From: CAYQJC01 sp964417825
Lineage (GTDB): Bacteria > Patescibacteriota > Minisyncoccia > Minisyncoccales > CG1-02-41-26
DNA: 24,217 nt
Direction: 5' to 3'
Assembly (NCBI GenBank): GCA_964417825.1
Contig: CAYQJC010000006.1
Coordinates: forward strand, 1 to 24,217
Shown: piece by piece, positions 1 to 7,240 of the stretch
How positions within the stretch are numbered: the first letter of the stretch is position 1
How the letters are laid out: each line of letters opens with the position of its first letter
The notes under the pieces: model-generated
Databases searched by the model: none
What the model was told of the DNA's origin: nothing
The model's input: only the letters and a program-made list of their open reading frames with translations
Translations under genes and position numbers: made by a program

Positions 1-1271
1 TATTCTCGCATTTCCATTTGGGCTTTTAACTGTCTCCAGGTATCCAAAACTACGCTAACCACAATCAACAAAGCCGTACCGCCAATTAGAAAACGAAAAG
101 CAGTGACCCCAGTTGCTCCCTGAACAATCGATGGCATTACCGCAATTGTACCCAAAAATATCGCCCCCAAGAAGAGAACTCGATAAAGAATCTTGTGTAA
201 AAATTCAGCTGTTGATTTTCCCGGCCTTATTCCAGGCACAAACCCCCCCATCTTCTGAAGATTTTCAGCAATGGATTTTGGATCAAAAGTCACTGCGGTA
301 TAAAAATAAGTAAAGAGAAATACTAAAATGAAAAATAAACTTCCGTAAATCCAAGGTGTTTGTAAGAAATTTGTGATAGTTTGAGCAAAATTTGCCAGAG
401 CCATATTTCCTCCACTAGCAAAAAAACTTGCTATCATTCCCGGAAAAAGCAGAAGGGAAAGAGCAAAAATTATTGGAATAACGCCTGCTGGATTAATATT
501 CATTGGGAGATAAGTTGAAACTCCACCATACATTCTATGCCCTCTTACTCTCTTGGCATAAGAAATAGGAATGTTTCTTCGAGCCTCAGTAATCAAAACT
601 ACTCCAGCAATAATTATCAGGGCTACGGCGAAAAAGAAAATATAAGAGGGTAAACGCTCGGGAGTGTAGGTTAAAGCAAGCTGACGGATCTCGGTTGGGG
701 TTCGAGCAATAATTCCTGCAAATATTAAAAGCGATACTCCGTTGCCTATTCCTTTTTCGGTGATTAATTCACCAAGCCACATTAAAAACAAAGCTCCACC
801 CGTAATGGTGATAACTGAGGTAAGAAGTTGAGTTGAAGTTAAAGAAGGTATAGCTCCTTGTCTCTGGAATAACGTTAACATTGCGTAAGCTTGAATTGTT
901 GCCAGGGGCACGGTTAGAATTCTGGCGTATTGATTAAATCTTCGCCTACCTTCTTCTCCTTCTTCTCGATATAATCTTTCTAACTGAGGAAAAATCATAG
1001 TCAAAAGTTGGAAAATAATAATCGAGGTAATGTAAGGACCAAGCCCAAGCATCACAATTGATAACTTACTTAAAGCTCCACCGACAAAAAGATTCAAAAG
1101 TCCAAAAAACTGGTTCTGAGAAAAGAACCTCCTTAAGTTTTCTAAATCAATTCCAGGAATAGGAATGTTAGCAGCTAATCGGAAAATAGCAAAGATAAAC
1201 AAAACAAATAAGATTTTGTTTCTTAGTTGACGATCTTTAAAAATTAAGATAAGTTTTTGAAACCAGTCCAT
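1..1271 (-). CDS. secY: Protein translocase subunit SecY, C-terminus cut by window edge
   Basis: SecY is the central pore of the Sec translocon in the cytoplasmic membrane. Reading from ATG at 1271 gives 423 residues with no stop before the left edge; the family is about 430 long, so only the last few residues are missing. The protein begins MDWFQKLILIFKDRQ, then a first membrane helix, the conserved stretch around IPIPGID, and a series of hydrophobic segments consistent with ten helices. The cytosolic loop TEARRNIPISYAKR and the late-loop motif GIRPGKSTAEFL are classic SecY signatures. It follows rplO by 77 nt, the normal end of the spc operon. The spacer is a low-complexity inverted repeat. 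There is no clear Shine-Dalgarno sequence. Identity is certain; the true C-terminus is not visible. Confidence 0.97.
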   Translation of the reverse strand, partial: MDWFQKLILIFKDRQLRNKILFVLFIFAIFRLAANIPIPGIDLENLRRFFSQNQFFGLLNLFVGGALSKLSIVMLGLGPYITSIIIFQLLTMIFPQLERLYREEGEEGRRRFNQYARILTVPLATIQAYAMLTLFQRQGAIPSLTSTQLLTSVITITGGALFLMWLGELITEKGIGNGVSLLIFAGIIARTPTEIRQLALTYTPERLPSYIFFFAVALIIIAGVVLITEARRNIPISYAKRVRGHRMYGGVSTYLPMNINPAGVIPIIFALSLLLFPGMIASFFASGGNMALANFAQTITNFLQTPWIYGSLFFILVFLFTYFYTAVTFDPKSIAENLQKMGGFVPGIRPGKSTAEFLHKILYRVLFLGAIFLGTIAVMPSIVQGATGVTAFRFLIGGTALLIVVSVVLDTWRQLKAQMEMRE

Positions 1272-1400
1272 AGAAAATCCAAATGTCAAAATCCAAATTT
1301 CAAATCAAGCCCAAGGCTCAAAATCCAAAACACTATTTCTTATTTTTGTCATTTGGATTTTGGATTTGATTTGACATTTGAACTTTGGATCTTGGGATTA
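1272..1400. repeat. Imperfect inverted repeat of ATCCAAA/TTTGGAT units
   Basis: The secY-rplO spacer and the last 50 nt of rplO are built from short units such as AATCCAAA, TGTCAAA and TTCAAAT. Left-arm units (about 1277-1335) recur in reverse complement on the right (about 1350-1396), so the block can fold into a long imperfect hairpin. The same units occur at 10115-10196. No mobile-element gene is visible. Confidence 0.8.
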
Positions 1401-1825
1401 ATAGTGCCTCCTGTTTTTTCTATTTTCTCCCTGGCCCCTTTGGAGAGTTTGCAACCCTCAACAATCAACTTCTTTTTTATTTCTCCTTTACTTAATATTT
1501 TAACTTCCGGTACCTTTCCTTTTATTTTACGTATTATTTTTCTTTCAATCAAAATTTTAGGAGTAATTTTTTCTCCTGATTTAAATTTTTCTTCTAAAGT
1601 TGAAAGGTTCACTTCCACTTGGAACTTCTCCTTAGTTTTTTGGCGATAACCTCTCAACTTAGGATATCTTTTTATCAACTCACGAATTATCGGCTGAAAT
1701 TTTCTTCCCGCCCTTGCTTTCTGTCCTTTAATTCCTCTTCCTGAATAAGTTCCTTTCTTCCCTCCACGTCCTATTCTCTTTTTTGTTTTTTTCTTATGAA
1801 TTGGTTTAAGTTGATGAAGCTGCAT
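1349..1825 (-). CDS. rplO: 50S ribosomal protein L15
   Basis: L15 binds 23S rRNA late in large-subunit assembly. The 158-residue product starts at ATG 1825 and has the glycine- and arginine-rich N-terminus KKRIGRGGKKGTYSGRGIKG, the KARAGRKF segment and a C-terminal VEGCKLSKGAREKIEKTGG region, all typical. The last about 16 residues (NPKIQSSNVKSNPKSK) are not L15-like. They are encoded by the repeat block and the stop codon is also inside it. L15 follows rpsE directly where L30 would normally intervene. No Shine-Dalgarno sequence is evident. Confidence 0.97.
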   Translation of the reverse strand: MQLHQLKPIHKKKTKKRIGRGGKKGTYSGRGIKGQKARAGRKFQPIIRELIKRYPKLRGYRQKTKEKFQVEVNLSTLEEKFKSGEKITPKILIERKIIRKIKGKVPEVKILSKGEIKKKLIVEGCKLSKGAREKIEKTGGTINPKIQSSNVKSNPKSK

Positions 1826-1887
1826 AGGGTCAATTTTACAAGTTAATAATCGCTTCGCTTTAACAATCTAACATAATAAATAATTTG

Positions 1888-2352
1888 TTAAGTTGATTTC
1901 AACTTCTGTAAAGCTGTGATGGTTGCTCTAGCAATATTAATTTTATTTCTTGAGCGAGATAATAATTTTGAAGAAATGTTCTTTATCCCTGCCAATTGAC
2001 AAATCACTCTCACTACTCCTCCTGCTACCAATCCTCTTCCTATGGCTTGAGGCCTCAAGAGAACTCTAGCTGGTCCATATTTCGCTTCAATCTCATGGGG
2101 AATGGTTTCTTTAAAAATCGGAACTTCAATCAAATTTTTCTTGGCAATTCTGGCAGCCTTTTCTATAGCTTGGGCAACATCTCGTCCTTTAGCTGCTCCC
2201 ACTCCCACTTTACCAGTTTTGTTACCAACAACAACTACAGCTCGAAATCTAAGCTTTTTTCCTCCGGCTGTTACTCGGGTTACCCGAGCTAAGTCTAATA
2301 ACTTACTCTCAAATTCATCTTTAGTTTTTGATGACTCTGGTGTTTTTTTCAT
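1888..2352 (-). CDS. rpsE: 30S ribosomal protein S5
   Basis: S5 sits at the back of the small subunit near the mRNA entry channel and helps decoding accuracy. The 154-residue product, from ATG at 2352, has the double-stranded-RNA-binding-like N-domain (LLDLARVTRVTAGGKKLRFR, then VVVGNKTGKVGVGAAKG) and the C-terminal domain with LLRPQAIGRGLVAGGVVR. The length is close to the family's 150-170. It lies 40 nt after rplR and 62 nt before rplO. The spacer upstream contains a partial GCTTTCAGCGGG half-palindrome (2375-2386) related to hairpins elsewhere in the window. Confidence 0.97.
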   Translation of the reverse strand: MKKTPESSKTKDEFESKLLDLARVTRVTAGGKKLRFRAVVVVGNKTGKVGVGAAKGRDVAQAIEKAARIAKKNLIEVPIFKETIPHEIEAKYGPARVLLRPQAIGRGLVAGGVVRVICQLAGIKNISSKLLSRSRNKINIARATITALQKLKST

Positions 2353-2392
2353 AATTAGTAAAAGTTTGAATCTTGCTTTCAGCGGGAGAAAA

Positions 2393-2806
2393 TTAAAATC
2401 TTAGCCCTCCCTCTCTCGCCCCTTCGGCTAGAGCTTTAACCAGCCCATGATATTTATAACCTCCTCGATCAAAAACTACTTTTTTAAATTTCTTTTCAAT
2501 TGCCTTCTTAGCAATCAATTTTCCTACCTCAAAAGCTAAACTTACCTTCCCTTTAAGGTTTTTTTTATCTTTCTCTTCTTTTTGAGTTTTATTTTTTATT
2601 TTTGATTTTTGATTTTTTATTTTTGATTTTCTTAACTCAAGATCACTGGCTGTGGCAATTGTTTGACCTTTTTCGTCATTAATTAATTGAGCATAAATGT
2701 GTTTGTTAGATCTAAATACACAAAGCCGAGGAACCTGAGTTGTTCCGAATACTTTAGCTCTAACTCTCTTGTGGCGCCTTATTCTTTTTTGTTGCTTTTC
2801 CAACAT
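2393..2806 (-). CDS. rplR: 50S ribosomal protein L18 with repeat-derived loop insertion
   Basis: L18 binds 5S rRNA and forms part of the central protuberance. ATG at 2806 gives 137 residues; a TTG two codons upstream would add only MV. The start resembles other L18 proteins (basic RIRRHKRVRAKVFGTTQVPRL), as does the end (FDRGGYKYHGLVKALAEGAREGGLRF). Residues about 59-85 form a lysine/asparagine-rich insertion, part of it encoded by tandem ATTTTTTATTTTTGATTTT units at 2587-2635. Ordinary L18 is about 115-120 residues, so the insertion explains the extra length. The 5' end lies in a 55-bp segment duplicated on the far side of the N gap, but the gene itself is intact. Confidence 0.95.
   Translation of the reverse strand: MLEKQQKRIRRHKRVRAKVFGTTQVPRLCVFRSNKHIYAQLINDEKGQTIATASDLELRKSKIKNQKSKIKNKTQKEEKDKKNLKGKVSLAFEVGKLIAKKAIEKKFKKVVFDRGGYKYHGLVKALAEGAREGGLRF
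2587..2635. repeat. Tandem AT-rich repeat inside rplR
   Basis: Two near-identical copies of a unit containing GATTTTTTATTTTTGATTTT lie in frame within rplR. The same unit occurs in the spacer and stop region of the MBL hydrolase gene (about 20661-20680). In L18 it encodes alternating Lys, Ser, Ile and Asn. Confidence 0.85.
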
Positions 2807-2991
2807 AACCAATTTTTAGTTCATAGTTTATAGTTTNNNNNNNNNNNNNNNNNNNNNNNNNNNNNNNNNNNNNNNNNNNNNNNNNNNNNNNNNNNNNNNN
2901 NNNNNNNNNNNNNNNNNNNNNNNNNNNNNNNNNNNNTTCTTTTTTGTTGCTTTTCCAACATAACCAATTTTTAGTTCATAGTTTATAGTTT
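2782..2991. other. 100-N scaffold gap flanked by exact 55-bp duplication
   Basis: Positions 2837-2936 are exactly 100 N. The 55 bases before the gap (2782-2836) are identical to the 55 bases after it (2937-2991), including the first codons of rplR. This is the pattern of two contigs that share an unmerged k-mer-length overlap. If they are collapsed, 155 positions disappear and the rplF-rplR spacer becomes 43 nt. The second copy is an assembly artefact, not a second rplR fragment. Confidence 0.85.
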
Positions 2992-3004
2992 TCGGTTTTC
3001 AGTT

Positions 3005-3553
3005 TTAGCCAGTGGTTGCTGCTGTTTTCTTGCCTTCTTTCTTTCTTACTTTCTCACCAACATACCTGATTCCCTTTCCTTTATAGGGTTCAGGAGGACG
3101 AACTTTTCTGATCTTGGCTGCAAATTCTCCGACTCGTTGTTTGTCAATTCCTGAAACTTTAATTATATTTTTCTCTATTGAAACATTAAGATCTGGGGGA
3201 ATTTCCAATTTCACCGGGTGAGAAAATCCAACCTCTAATTTAAGAACCCTCTCTCCCTCTATAGAGGCCTTATAACCAATTCCTCTTATCTCTAACTGCT
3301 TCTCAAAACCCTCAGTTACTCCTTTAAGGTTGTTTTGCAAGAGTGCTCGAGTCAACCCCCAAAGAGCAGGTGTTCTTTTTGTTTTTCTTTTCGGAGAAAC
3401 AACTACAACACTATCTTTTTTTTCAACCAAAATCTCTTGGGGAATTTCCTGAGAAATTTCTCCTTTTGGGCCTTTAACTACAACCTGTCGGCCTTCTATT
3501 TTAATTTCAACATTCTCAGGAATTAATATTGGTTTTTTACCTATCCGCGACAT
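3005..3553 (-). CDS. rplF: 50S ribosomal protein L6
   Basis: L6 binds domain VI of 23S rRNA near the sarcin-ricin loop and factor-binding site. The 182-residue product from ATG 3553 begins MSRIGKKPILIPENVEI and has two L6 repeats, with GFEKQLEIRGIGYKA in the middle and the signature RPPEPYKGKGIRYVGE near the C-terminus. Length is normal. It follows rpsH by 50 nt. That spacer holds AGTTTATAGTTTTCGGTTT-type repeat units, which also follow the gene in front of rplR. No Shine-Dalgarno sequence precedes it. Confidence 0.97.
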   Translation of the reverse strand: MSRIGKKPILIPENVEIKIEGRQVVVKGPKGEISQEIPQEILVEKKDSVVVVSPKRKTKRTPALWGLTRALLQNNLKGVTEGFEKQLEIRGIGYKASIEGERVLKLEVGFSHPVKLEIPPDLNVSIEKNIIKVSGIDKQRVGEFAAKIRKVRPPEPYKGKGIRYVGEKVRKKEGKKTAATTG

Positions 3554-3603
3554 ATATTAGTTTTTAGTTTTTAGTTTATAGTTTTCGGTTTAGGGTTTGG
3601 TTT

Positions 3604-3996
3604 TTACCATATTTCACAAAGCACTTCGCCCCCAAGTTTATTTTTTCTCGCCTCTTTATCAGTCATTAATCCTTTTGGAGTTGAAATTATAGCTATCCCA
3701 TAACCATCTTTTACTTTTTTGATTTCCTTTACTTTTTTATAAATTCGCCGACCCGGCTTAGAAATCCTTTTTAAATTAGATATAGCCGGAACTCCATCAT
3801 TATTATATTTCAAAAGAATCTTTATTACTTTCTTAGCTCCCCTGCCCTTCCTTTTAAAATCTGTAACAAATCCATGCTTTTTTAGAATTTCAGCAATTTT
3901 TAATTTTATCTTTGAAAAAGGGACCTCTACTGTCGTGTGTTTGGCAGCTAAAGCATTTTTTATTCGATTAAACATATCAGTTATTGGATCAGTCAT
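3604..3996 (-). CDS. rpsH: 30S ribosomal protein S8
   Basis: S8 is a primary 16S rRNA-binding protein of the central domain and in many bacteria the translational repressor of the spc operon. The 130 residues begin MTDPITDMFNRIKNALAAKH. The C-terminal signature is IAIISTPKGLMTDKEARKNK, followed by LGGEVLCEIW, where S8 binds RNA. Length is standard. It lies 25 nt after rpsN. The short spacer is a run of AATTTCTAA repeats. Confidence 0.97.
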   Translation of the reverse strand: MTDPITDMFNRIKNALAAKHTTVEVPFSKIKLKIAEILKKHGFVTDFKRKGRGAKKVIKILLKYNNDGVPAISNLKRISKPGRRIYKKVKEIKKVKDGYGIAIISTPKGLMTDKEARKNKLGGEVLCEIW

Positions 3997-4021
3997 AAAT
4001 TTAGAAATTAGAAATTAGATT

Positions 4022-4207
4022 TTACCAAGACGCTTTCTTAACTCCTGGGATTTCGCCTTTACTCGCTAACTCACGGAAACAGATACGACATAGACCAAAT
4101 TTTCTCATATATCCTCTCCTTCGACCACACCTAAAGCATCTCCGAACAATTCGGGTTTTAAATTTTGGTGACTTTTGAGATCTTACAATTTGTGATTTTT
4201 TGGGCAT
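4022..4207 (-). CDS. rpsN: 30S ribosomal protein S14, zinc-binding short form
   Basis: S14 is a late-assembling protein of the small-subunit head. The 61-residue length and the cysteine pairs CFRC and CRIC (residues 22-43) mark the zinc-containing short form (type Z, also called rpsZ), as opposed to the long cysteine-free form. RKFGLCRICFRELA and the C-terminal GVKKASW are characteristic. The ATG at 4207 is preceded by a repeat block containing AGCGAAGCG (4211-4265) and not by a ribosome binding site. A near-identical block precedes the gene that starts at 20480. Confidence 0.97.
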   Translation of the reverse strand: MPKKSQIVRSQKSPKFKTRIVRRCFRCGRRRGYMRKFGLCRICFRELASKGEIPGVKKASW

Positions 4208-4210
4208 GAA

Positions 4211-4292
4211 CGCTTCGCTAAAATTAAATATTAAAAATAAAATTATAAAATATTTTTGCGTTTTTTTATTTGTGTTTTTTATCTTTTATTTT
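4211..4292. repeat. AT-rich dispersed element in rplE-rpsN spacer
   Basis: This spacer has three blocks found elsewhere: CGCTTCGCTAAAATTAAATA and following bases at 4211-4238 (27 of 28 identical to 20484-20511); a 22-nt block ending TTTTTGCGTTTTT at 4244-4265 (identical to 12985-13006); and a (C)TTTTATTTTTTATT tract also at 13020-13045. Confidence 0.85.
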
Positions 4293-4856
4293 TTATTCTT
4301 TATTTTTCAATGGAAATCCTAATAATCTTAGTAACTCTATCCCCTCCTCTCTGCTTTTCGCTGTGGTAACAATAGTTACTTCCAATCCGAAAATTCCTTT
4401 TTCTTTTTCTGCAACTACTTCAGGAAATGGAGTAAATTCCTTAAATCCCAAAGTGAGATTTCCTTCTTTGTCTACTGATTTTAAGGGGATACCTCGAAAA
4501 TCCCGAGTTCGTGGTAAAACTAACATAATTAATTTCTCTATAAAATCATACATTCTTTCCCCTCTCAAGGTCACTTGGGCCCCTACAATCATTCCCCTTC
4601 TCAATTTAAATCCAGCAATCGATTTCTTCGCTTTTCTTGGAGCAGGTTTCTGACCGGTGATTAAACTTAATGATTTTAGAACAAAATCTTGAATTTTCTC
4701 TCTTTCACTTGATCCTTTACCAGTTACCATTCTCCCAAAACCTGAATTAATTACAACCTTATCAATTTTTGGACAAGAAAATGGGTTTTTGTAACCAAAC
4801 TTCTCCATTAATTTAGGTATTACTTCTTTTTTATATTTTTCTTTTAATCTCAACAT
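4293..4856 (-). CDS. rplE: 50S ribosomal protein L5
   Basis: L5 binds 5S rRNA and contacts the P-site tRNA elbow from the central protuberance. The 187 residues from ATG 4856 include NPFSCPKIDKVVINSGFGR near the start, a central TGQKPAPRKAKKSIAGFKLR segment and a C-terminal FPEVVAEKEKGIFGLEVTIV, all typical. Length is normal. It lies 72 nt after rplX; that spacer contains a direct repeat AATTAGCAACAATAATTAGCAACAATAAG, here described by its unit AATTAGCAACAAT at about 4892-4917. Confidence 0.97.
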   Translation of the reverse strand: MLRLKEKYKKEVIPKLMEKFGYKNPFSCPKIDKVVINSGFGRMVTGKGSSEREKIQDFVLKSLSLITGQKPAPRKAKKSIAGFKLRRGMIVGAQVTLRGERMYDFIEKLIMLVLPRTRDFRGIPLKSVDKEGNLTLGFKEFTPFPEVVAEKEKGIFGLEVTIVTTAKSREEGIELLRLLGFPLKNKE

Positions 4857-4928
4857 GATACTAATTTATGAGTTTAATGTGAATTCACCAATTAGCAACA
4901 ATAATTAGCAACAATAAGGTTTTCTCCA

Positions 4929-5234
4929 TCAAATTTCTGCTCCACATTTTTTGCAAATCCTATGTTTCCCTCTCTCTGTTAATCTATACCCTACCCGAGT
5001 AGGCTGATTACATTTGGGACAAATCAGTTTTGTTTTAGCAATATTAATCGGGGCAGGAACCTCAACTATTTGTCCTTTTTCTCCTTCTCTTCTCGGTCTC
5101 TTGTGAACTTTCTTTATATTCACTCCTTCAACTAAAACTTGGTTTTCTTTAGGAAAACCTCTTAGAACCCTCCCTTTCTTTCCTCGATCTTTCCCTTTAA
5201 TTATTAATACTTGATCGCCTTTTCTTATTTTCAC
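4929..5234 (-). CDS. rplX: 50S ribosomal protein L24, GTG start
   Basis: L24 is an assembly initiator bound near the 5' end of 23S rRNA and close to the tunnel exit. The 101 residues begin MKIRKGDQVLIIKGKDRGKK (KOW motif), continue with VEGVNIKKVHKRPR, and end in a zinc-ribbon-like tail with CPKC and CKKC pairs, seen in many bacterial L24 proteins. The start is GTG at 5234; no nearby in-frame ATG fits. That GTG lies in an 11-nt repeat unit (5231-5241, repeated at 5261-5271). It follows rplN by 77 nt. Confidence 0.96.
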   Translation of the reverse strand: MKIRKGDQVLIIKGKDRGKKGRVLRGFPKENQVLVEGVNIKKVHKRPRREGEKGQIVEVPAPINIAKTKLICPKCNQPTRVGYRLTERGKHRICKKCGAEI

Positions 5235-5306
5235 AAATATTCACCAATCTACCACGAATATCACAAATATTTATTTGCGAAAATTCGTGGGAAATTCGTG
5301 CAAATT
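5231..5306. repeat. ATTCGTG inverted repeat in rplN-rplX spacer
   Basis: CACGAAT at 5253-5259 pairs with ATTCGTG at 5283-5289, and CACAAATA at 5262-5269 pairs with TATTTGCG at 5272-5279 apart from one A-C position. Further ATTCGTG-like units follow, giving a hairpin-forming spacer. TCACAAATATT occurs twice as an exact direct repeat. Confidence 0.8.
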
Positions 5307-5311
5307 AGCGA

Positions 5312-5680
5312 TTATACTATCTCCTCAGCTAAAGTAGCGATTTTACCGAAACCTCTCTCTTTCAGTTCCCGAGGAACAGGCCCAAAAATCCGATTACCTT
5401 TAGGATTCTTGCCTTCTCCTAAAATACAACAAGCATTTTCATCGAATTTGATATAAGAGCCGTCTTTTCGACGATAAGGCTGCCTTTGCCTTACTATTAC
5501 TGCTCTAACAATGTCATGAGTTTTTACCTCTTTCCTTGGTTCGGCTTTTTTTACTGCCCCAACAATAATATCACCTATTCTAGCATAGCGCCTTCTGGTT
5601 CCACCGGGAATATTAAAACATTGGACTATTTTTGCTCCGGTATTATCAGCTACGTTTAATTTTGTGCCAGGTTGAATCAT
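5312..5680 (-). CDS. rplN: 50S ribosomal protein L14
   Basis: L14 lies at the subunit interface and contributes to bridges with 16S rRNA. The 122 residues match the usual length. MIQPGTKLNVADNTGAK at the start, the central GDIIVGAVKKAEPRKEVK and VIVRQRQPYRRKDGS, and RIFGPVPRELKERGFGKIATLA at the end are conserved. ATG at 5680 overlaps the rpsQ stop by four bases (ATGA type), which implies translational coupling. Confidence 0.97.
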   Translation of the reverse strand: MIQPGTKLNVADNTGAKIVQCFNIPGGTRRRYARIGDIIVGAVKKAEPRKEVKTHDIVRAVIVRQRQPYRRKDGSYIKFDENACCILGEGKNPKGNRIFGPVPRELKERGFGKIATLAEEIV

Positions 5681-5910
5681 ACTTTTTTAATAACTCGCCA
5701 TTTCTTTTCTTTACTCAAGGGTCGACATTCTTCAATGATAACTTTATCACCCACTTTATAATCTTCTTTTTCAACATGGGCTTTATATTTTTTGTGGACT
5801 TTATATCTTCTTTTCAATCTTGGATGTTCCTTTTGAGTTTCAACTTTAACCACTACTGTCTTTTGCATTTTGTCAGAAACGATTACTCCTTGTAATCTTT
5901 TTTTAGGCAT
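5677..5910 (-). CDS. rpsQ: 30S ribosomal protein S17
   Basis: S17 is a primary 16S rRNA binder with an OB fold. The 77 residues show GVIVSDKMQKTVVVKVE, the basic loop RRYKVHKKYKAHVE, and the signature GDKVIIEECRPLSKEKKWRV. It starts at ATG 5910, 8 nt after rpmC, and overlaps rplN by 4 nt. Confidence 0.96.
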   Translation of the reverse strand: MPKKRLQGVIVSDKMQKTVVVKVETQKEHPRLKRRYKVHKKYKAHVEKEDYKVGDKVIIEECRPLSKEKKWRVIKKV

Positions 5911-5918
5911 AATATAAT

Positions 5919-6116
5919 TTATTTTTGTTTCAACAAGGTTAATATTCTGGCGATATCTTTTTTAATTTCTCGGATCTCTCGAATATTCTTAACCTTTCCA
6001 GCTATTAAATCAAAACGAAGTTCCCTTAACCTTTCTCTTTTTAAAGCTAATGTTCTTTGAAGTTCACTTTTGGACATTCTGGCAAATTCTTTTATTTTTT
6101 CGGTCCGTTTTGACAT
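5919..6116 (-). CDS. rpmC: 50S ribosomal protein L29
   Basis: L29 is a small helical hairpin protein beside L23 at the tunnel exit. The 65 residues form two predicted helices with the conserved region around LRELRFDLIAGKVKNIREIR, followed by a terminal KKDIARILTLL. It lies between rplP (8 nt) and rpsQ (8 nt), its canonical position. Confidence 0.95.
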   Translation of the reverse strand: MSKRTEKIKEFARMSKSELQRTLALKRERLRELRFDLIAGKVKNIREIREIKKDIARILTLLKQK

Positions 6117-6124
6117 AAAATTTC

Positions 6125-6535
6125 TTATGCTTCCTTTTTAATAAATTTTGTCTTAATTGGCAATTTGTCAGCAGCTTTTTTAAAGGCTGCCTTGGCTAAT
6201 TCTTCTTCTACTCCGTCCAACTCAAAAATTATTCTACCAGGCTTTATTGGAAAAACATAATGGGAAACACTTCCTTTTCCTCCTCCCATTGGCACTTCAG
6301 TTCCTTTAGAAGTTACTGGTTTTTGGGGGAATATCCTAATCCAAAGTTTGCCTTTTTTCTTTAATTCTCTGGAGATAACTCTTCTAGCTGCTTCTATCTG
6401 ACGCGAACTAATCCATTTCCGGCCCATTGATTTCAAGCCAAAACTGCCGAAACTAAGTTCGGTTGCTCGGCTTTCTACCCCTTTGCTTCGCCCTTTTCGC
6501 CATTTCCGATGTTTCATTTTCTTTGGTTCTAACAT
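6125..6535 (-). CDS. rplP: 50S ribosomal protein L16
   Basis: L16 organises the A-site region of the large subunit near the peptidyl transferase centre. I choose ATG at 6535 (MLEPKKMKHRKWRKGRSKG, the family-like start), giving 136 residues. A TTG at 6547 would add four residues with no similarity to the family. Conserved stretches are FGLKSMGRKWISSRQIEAAR, WIRIFPQKPVTSKGTEVPMG and GGGKGSVSHYVFPIKPGRII. It lies 26 nt after rpsC. Confidence 0.97.
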   Translation of the reverse strand: MLEPKKMKHRKWRKGRSKGVESRATELSFGSFGLKSMGRKWISSRQIEAARRVISRELKKKGKLWIRIFPQKPVTSKGTEVPMGGGKGSVSHYVFPIKPGRIIFELDGVEEELAKAAFKKAADKLPIKTKFIKKEA

Positions 6536-6561
6536 ATCAATTATCAATGATTATTCGCTGA

Positions 6562-7221
6562 TTAGCTGAAACGTTCCCCCTTGTATATCCAAACTTTTAC
6601 TCCGATCACCCCGTAAGGGCAGCGAGCTTCACTGAATCCATAATCGATATCGGCTCGAAAAGTTTGACGAGGCAACTTCCCTTCTTTCAACCACTCAGTT
6701 CTGGCAATCTCTATCCCATTTAACCTACCTGACACCTCAATTTTAGCCCCTTTTACTTCTTTCTGCTCCATAACTCTGCTTAATGCCATTTTTAAAGCTC
6801 TGCGATAAGGAACCATCTTTTCAAGTTGAGAAGCTACCCATTGACTTACTAAAGAAGCCGAACTCCAAGGATTTTTTACTTCTAGAATTTCTATTTTTAC
6901 CTGTTGAGTAGATTGGGAAGAATTTTTTTTGTTTTTTTTGAGAAGCACCTCAATCTCATTTTTTAACTCCTCCACTCCCTTACCCCCTCTTCCAATAATT
7001 AAAGCGGGTCGGGCTGTTTTAATAAGAACTTTTAATTGGGTTTGAGTTCTTTCTATCTCAATACTTTCTATCGCTCCTTGGGGAAGTTTTCTTCTTAAAT
7101 AATTTCGTATCAGAAAATCCTCCTTCAGGTATTGAGGGAAATTTTTTTTATAGAAGCCTCGAGATAGCCAATCTTTCACTTCCTTTATTTTCAAAATTTT
7201 TGGATGAGTTTTGTGGGTCAT
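6562..7221 (-). CDS. rpsC: 30S ribosomal protein S3
   Basis: S3 forms part of the mRNA entry channel and its helicase activity. The 219 residues from ATG 7221 begin MTHKTHPKILKIKEVKDW. The KH domain is recognisable from RPALIIGRGGKGVEELKNEI (GxxG as GRGG, about residues 70-90), and the C-terminal domain from GRLNGIEIARTEWLKEG and CPYGVIGVKVWIYKGE. The length is normal. It is 19 nt downstream of rplV. Confidence 0.97.
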   Translation of the reverse strand: MTHKTHPKILKIKEVKDWLSRGFYKKNFPQYLKEDFLIRNYLRRKLPQGAIESIEIERTQTQLKVLIKTARPALIIGRGGKGVEELKNEIEVLLKKNKKNSSQSTQQVKIEILEVKNPWSSASLVSQWVASQLEKMVPYRRALKMALSRVMEQKEVKGAKIEVSGRLNGIEIARTEWLKEGKLPRQTFRADIDYGFSEARCPYGVIGVKVWIYKGERFS

Positions 7222-7240
7222 AATAATATGTATGTAATAA

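Noticed and set aside
2937..2961. Second, truncated copy of the rplR 5' end
   Set aside because: It lies in the exact 55-bp duplication flanking the N gap and is best explained as an assembly overlap.
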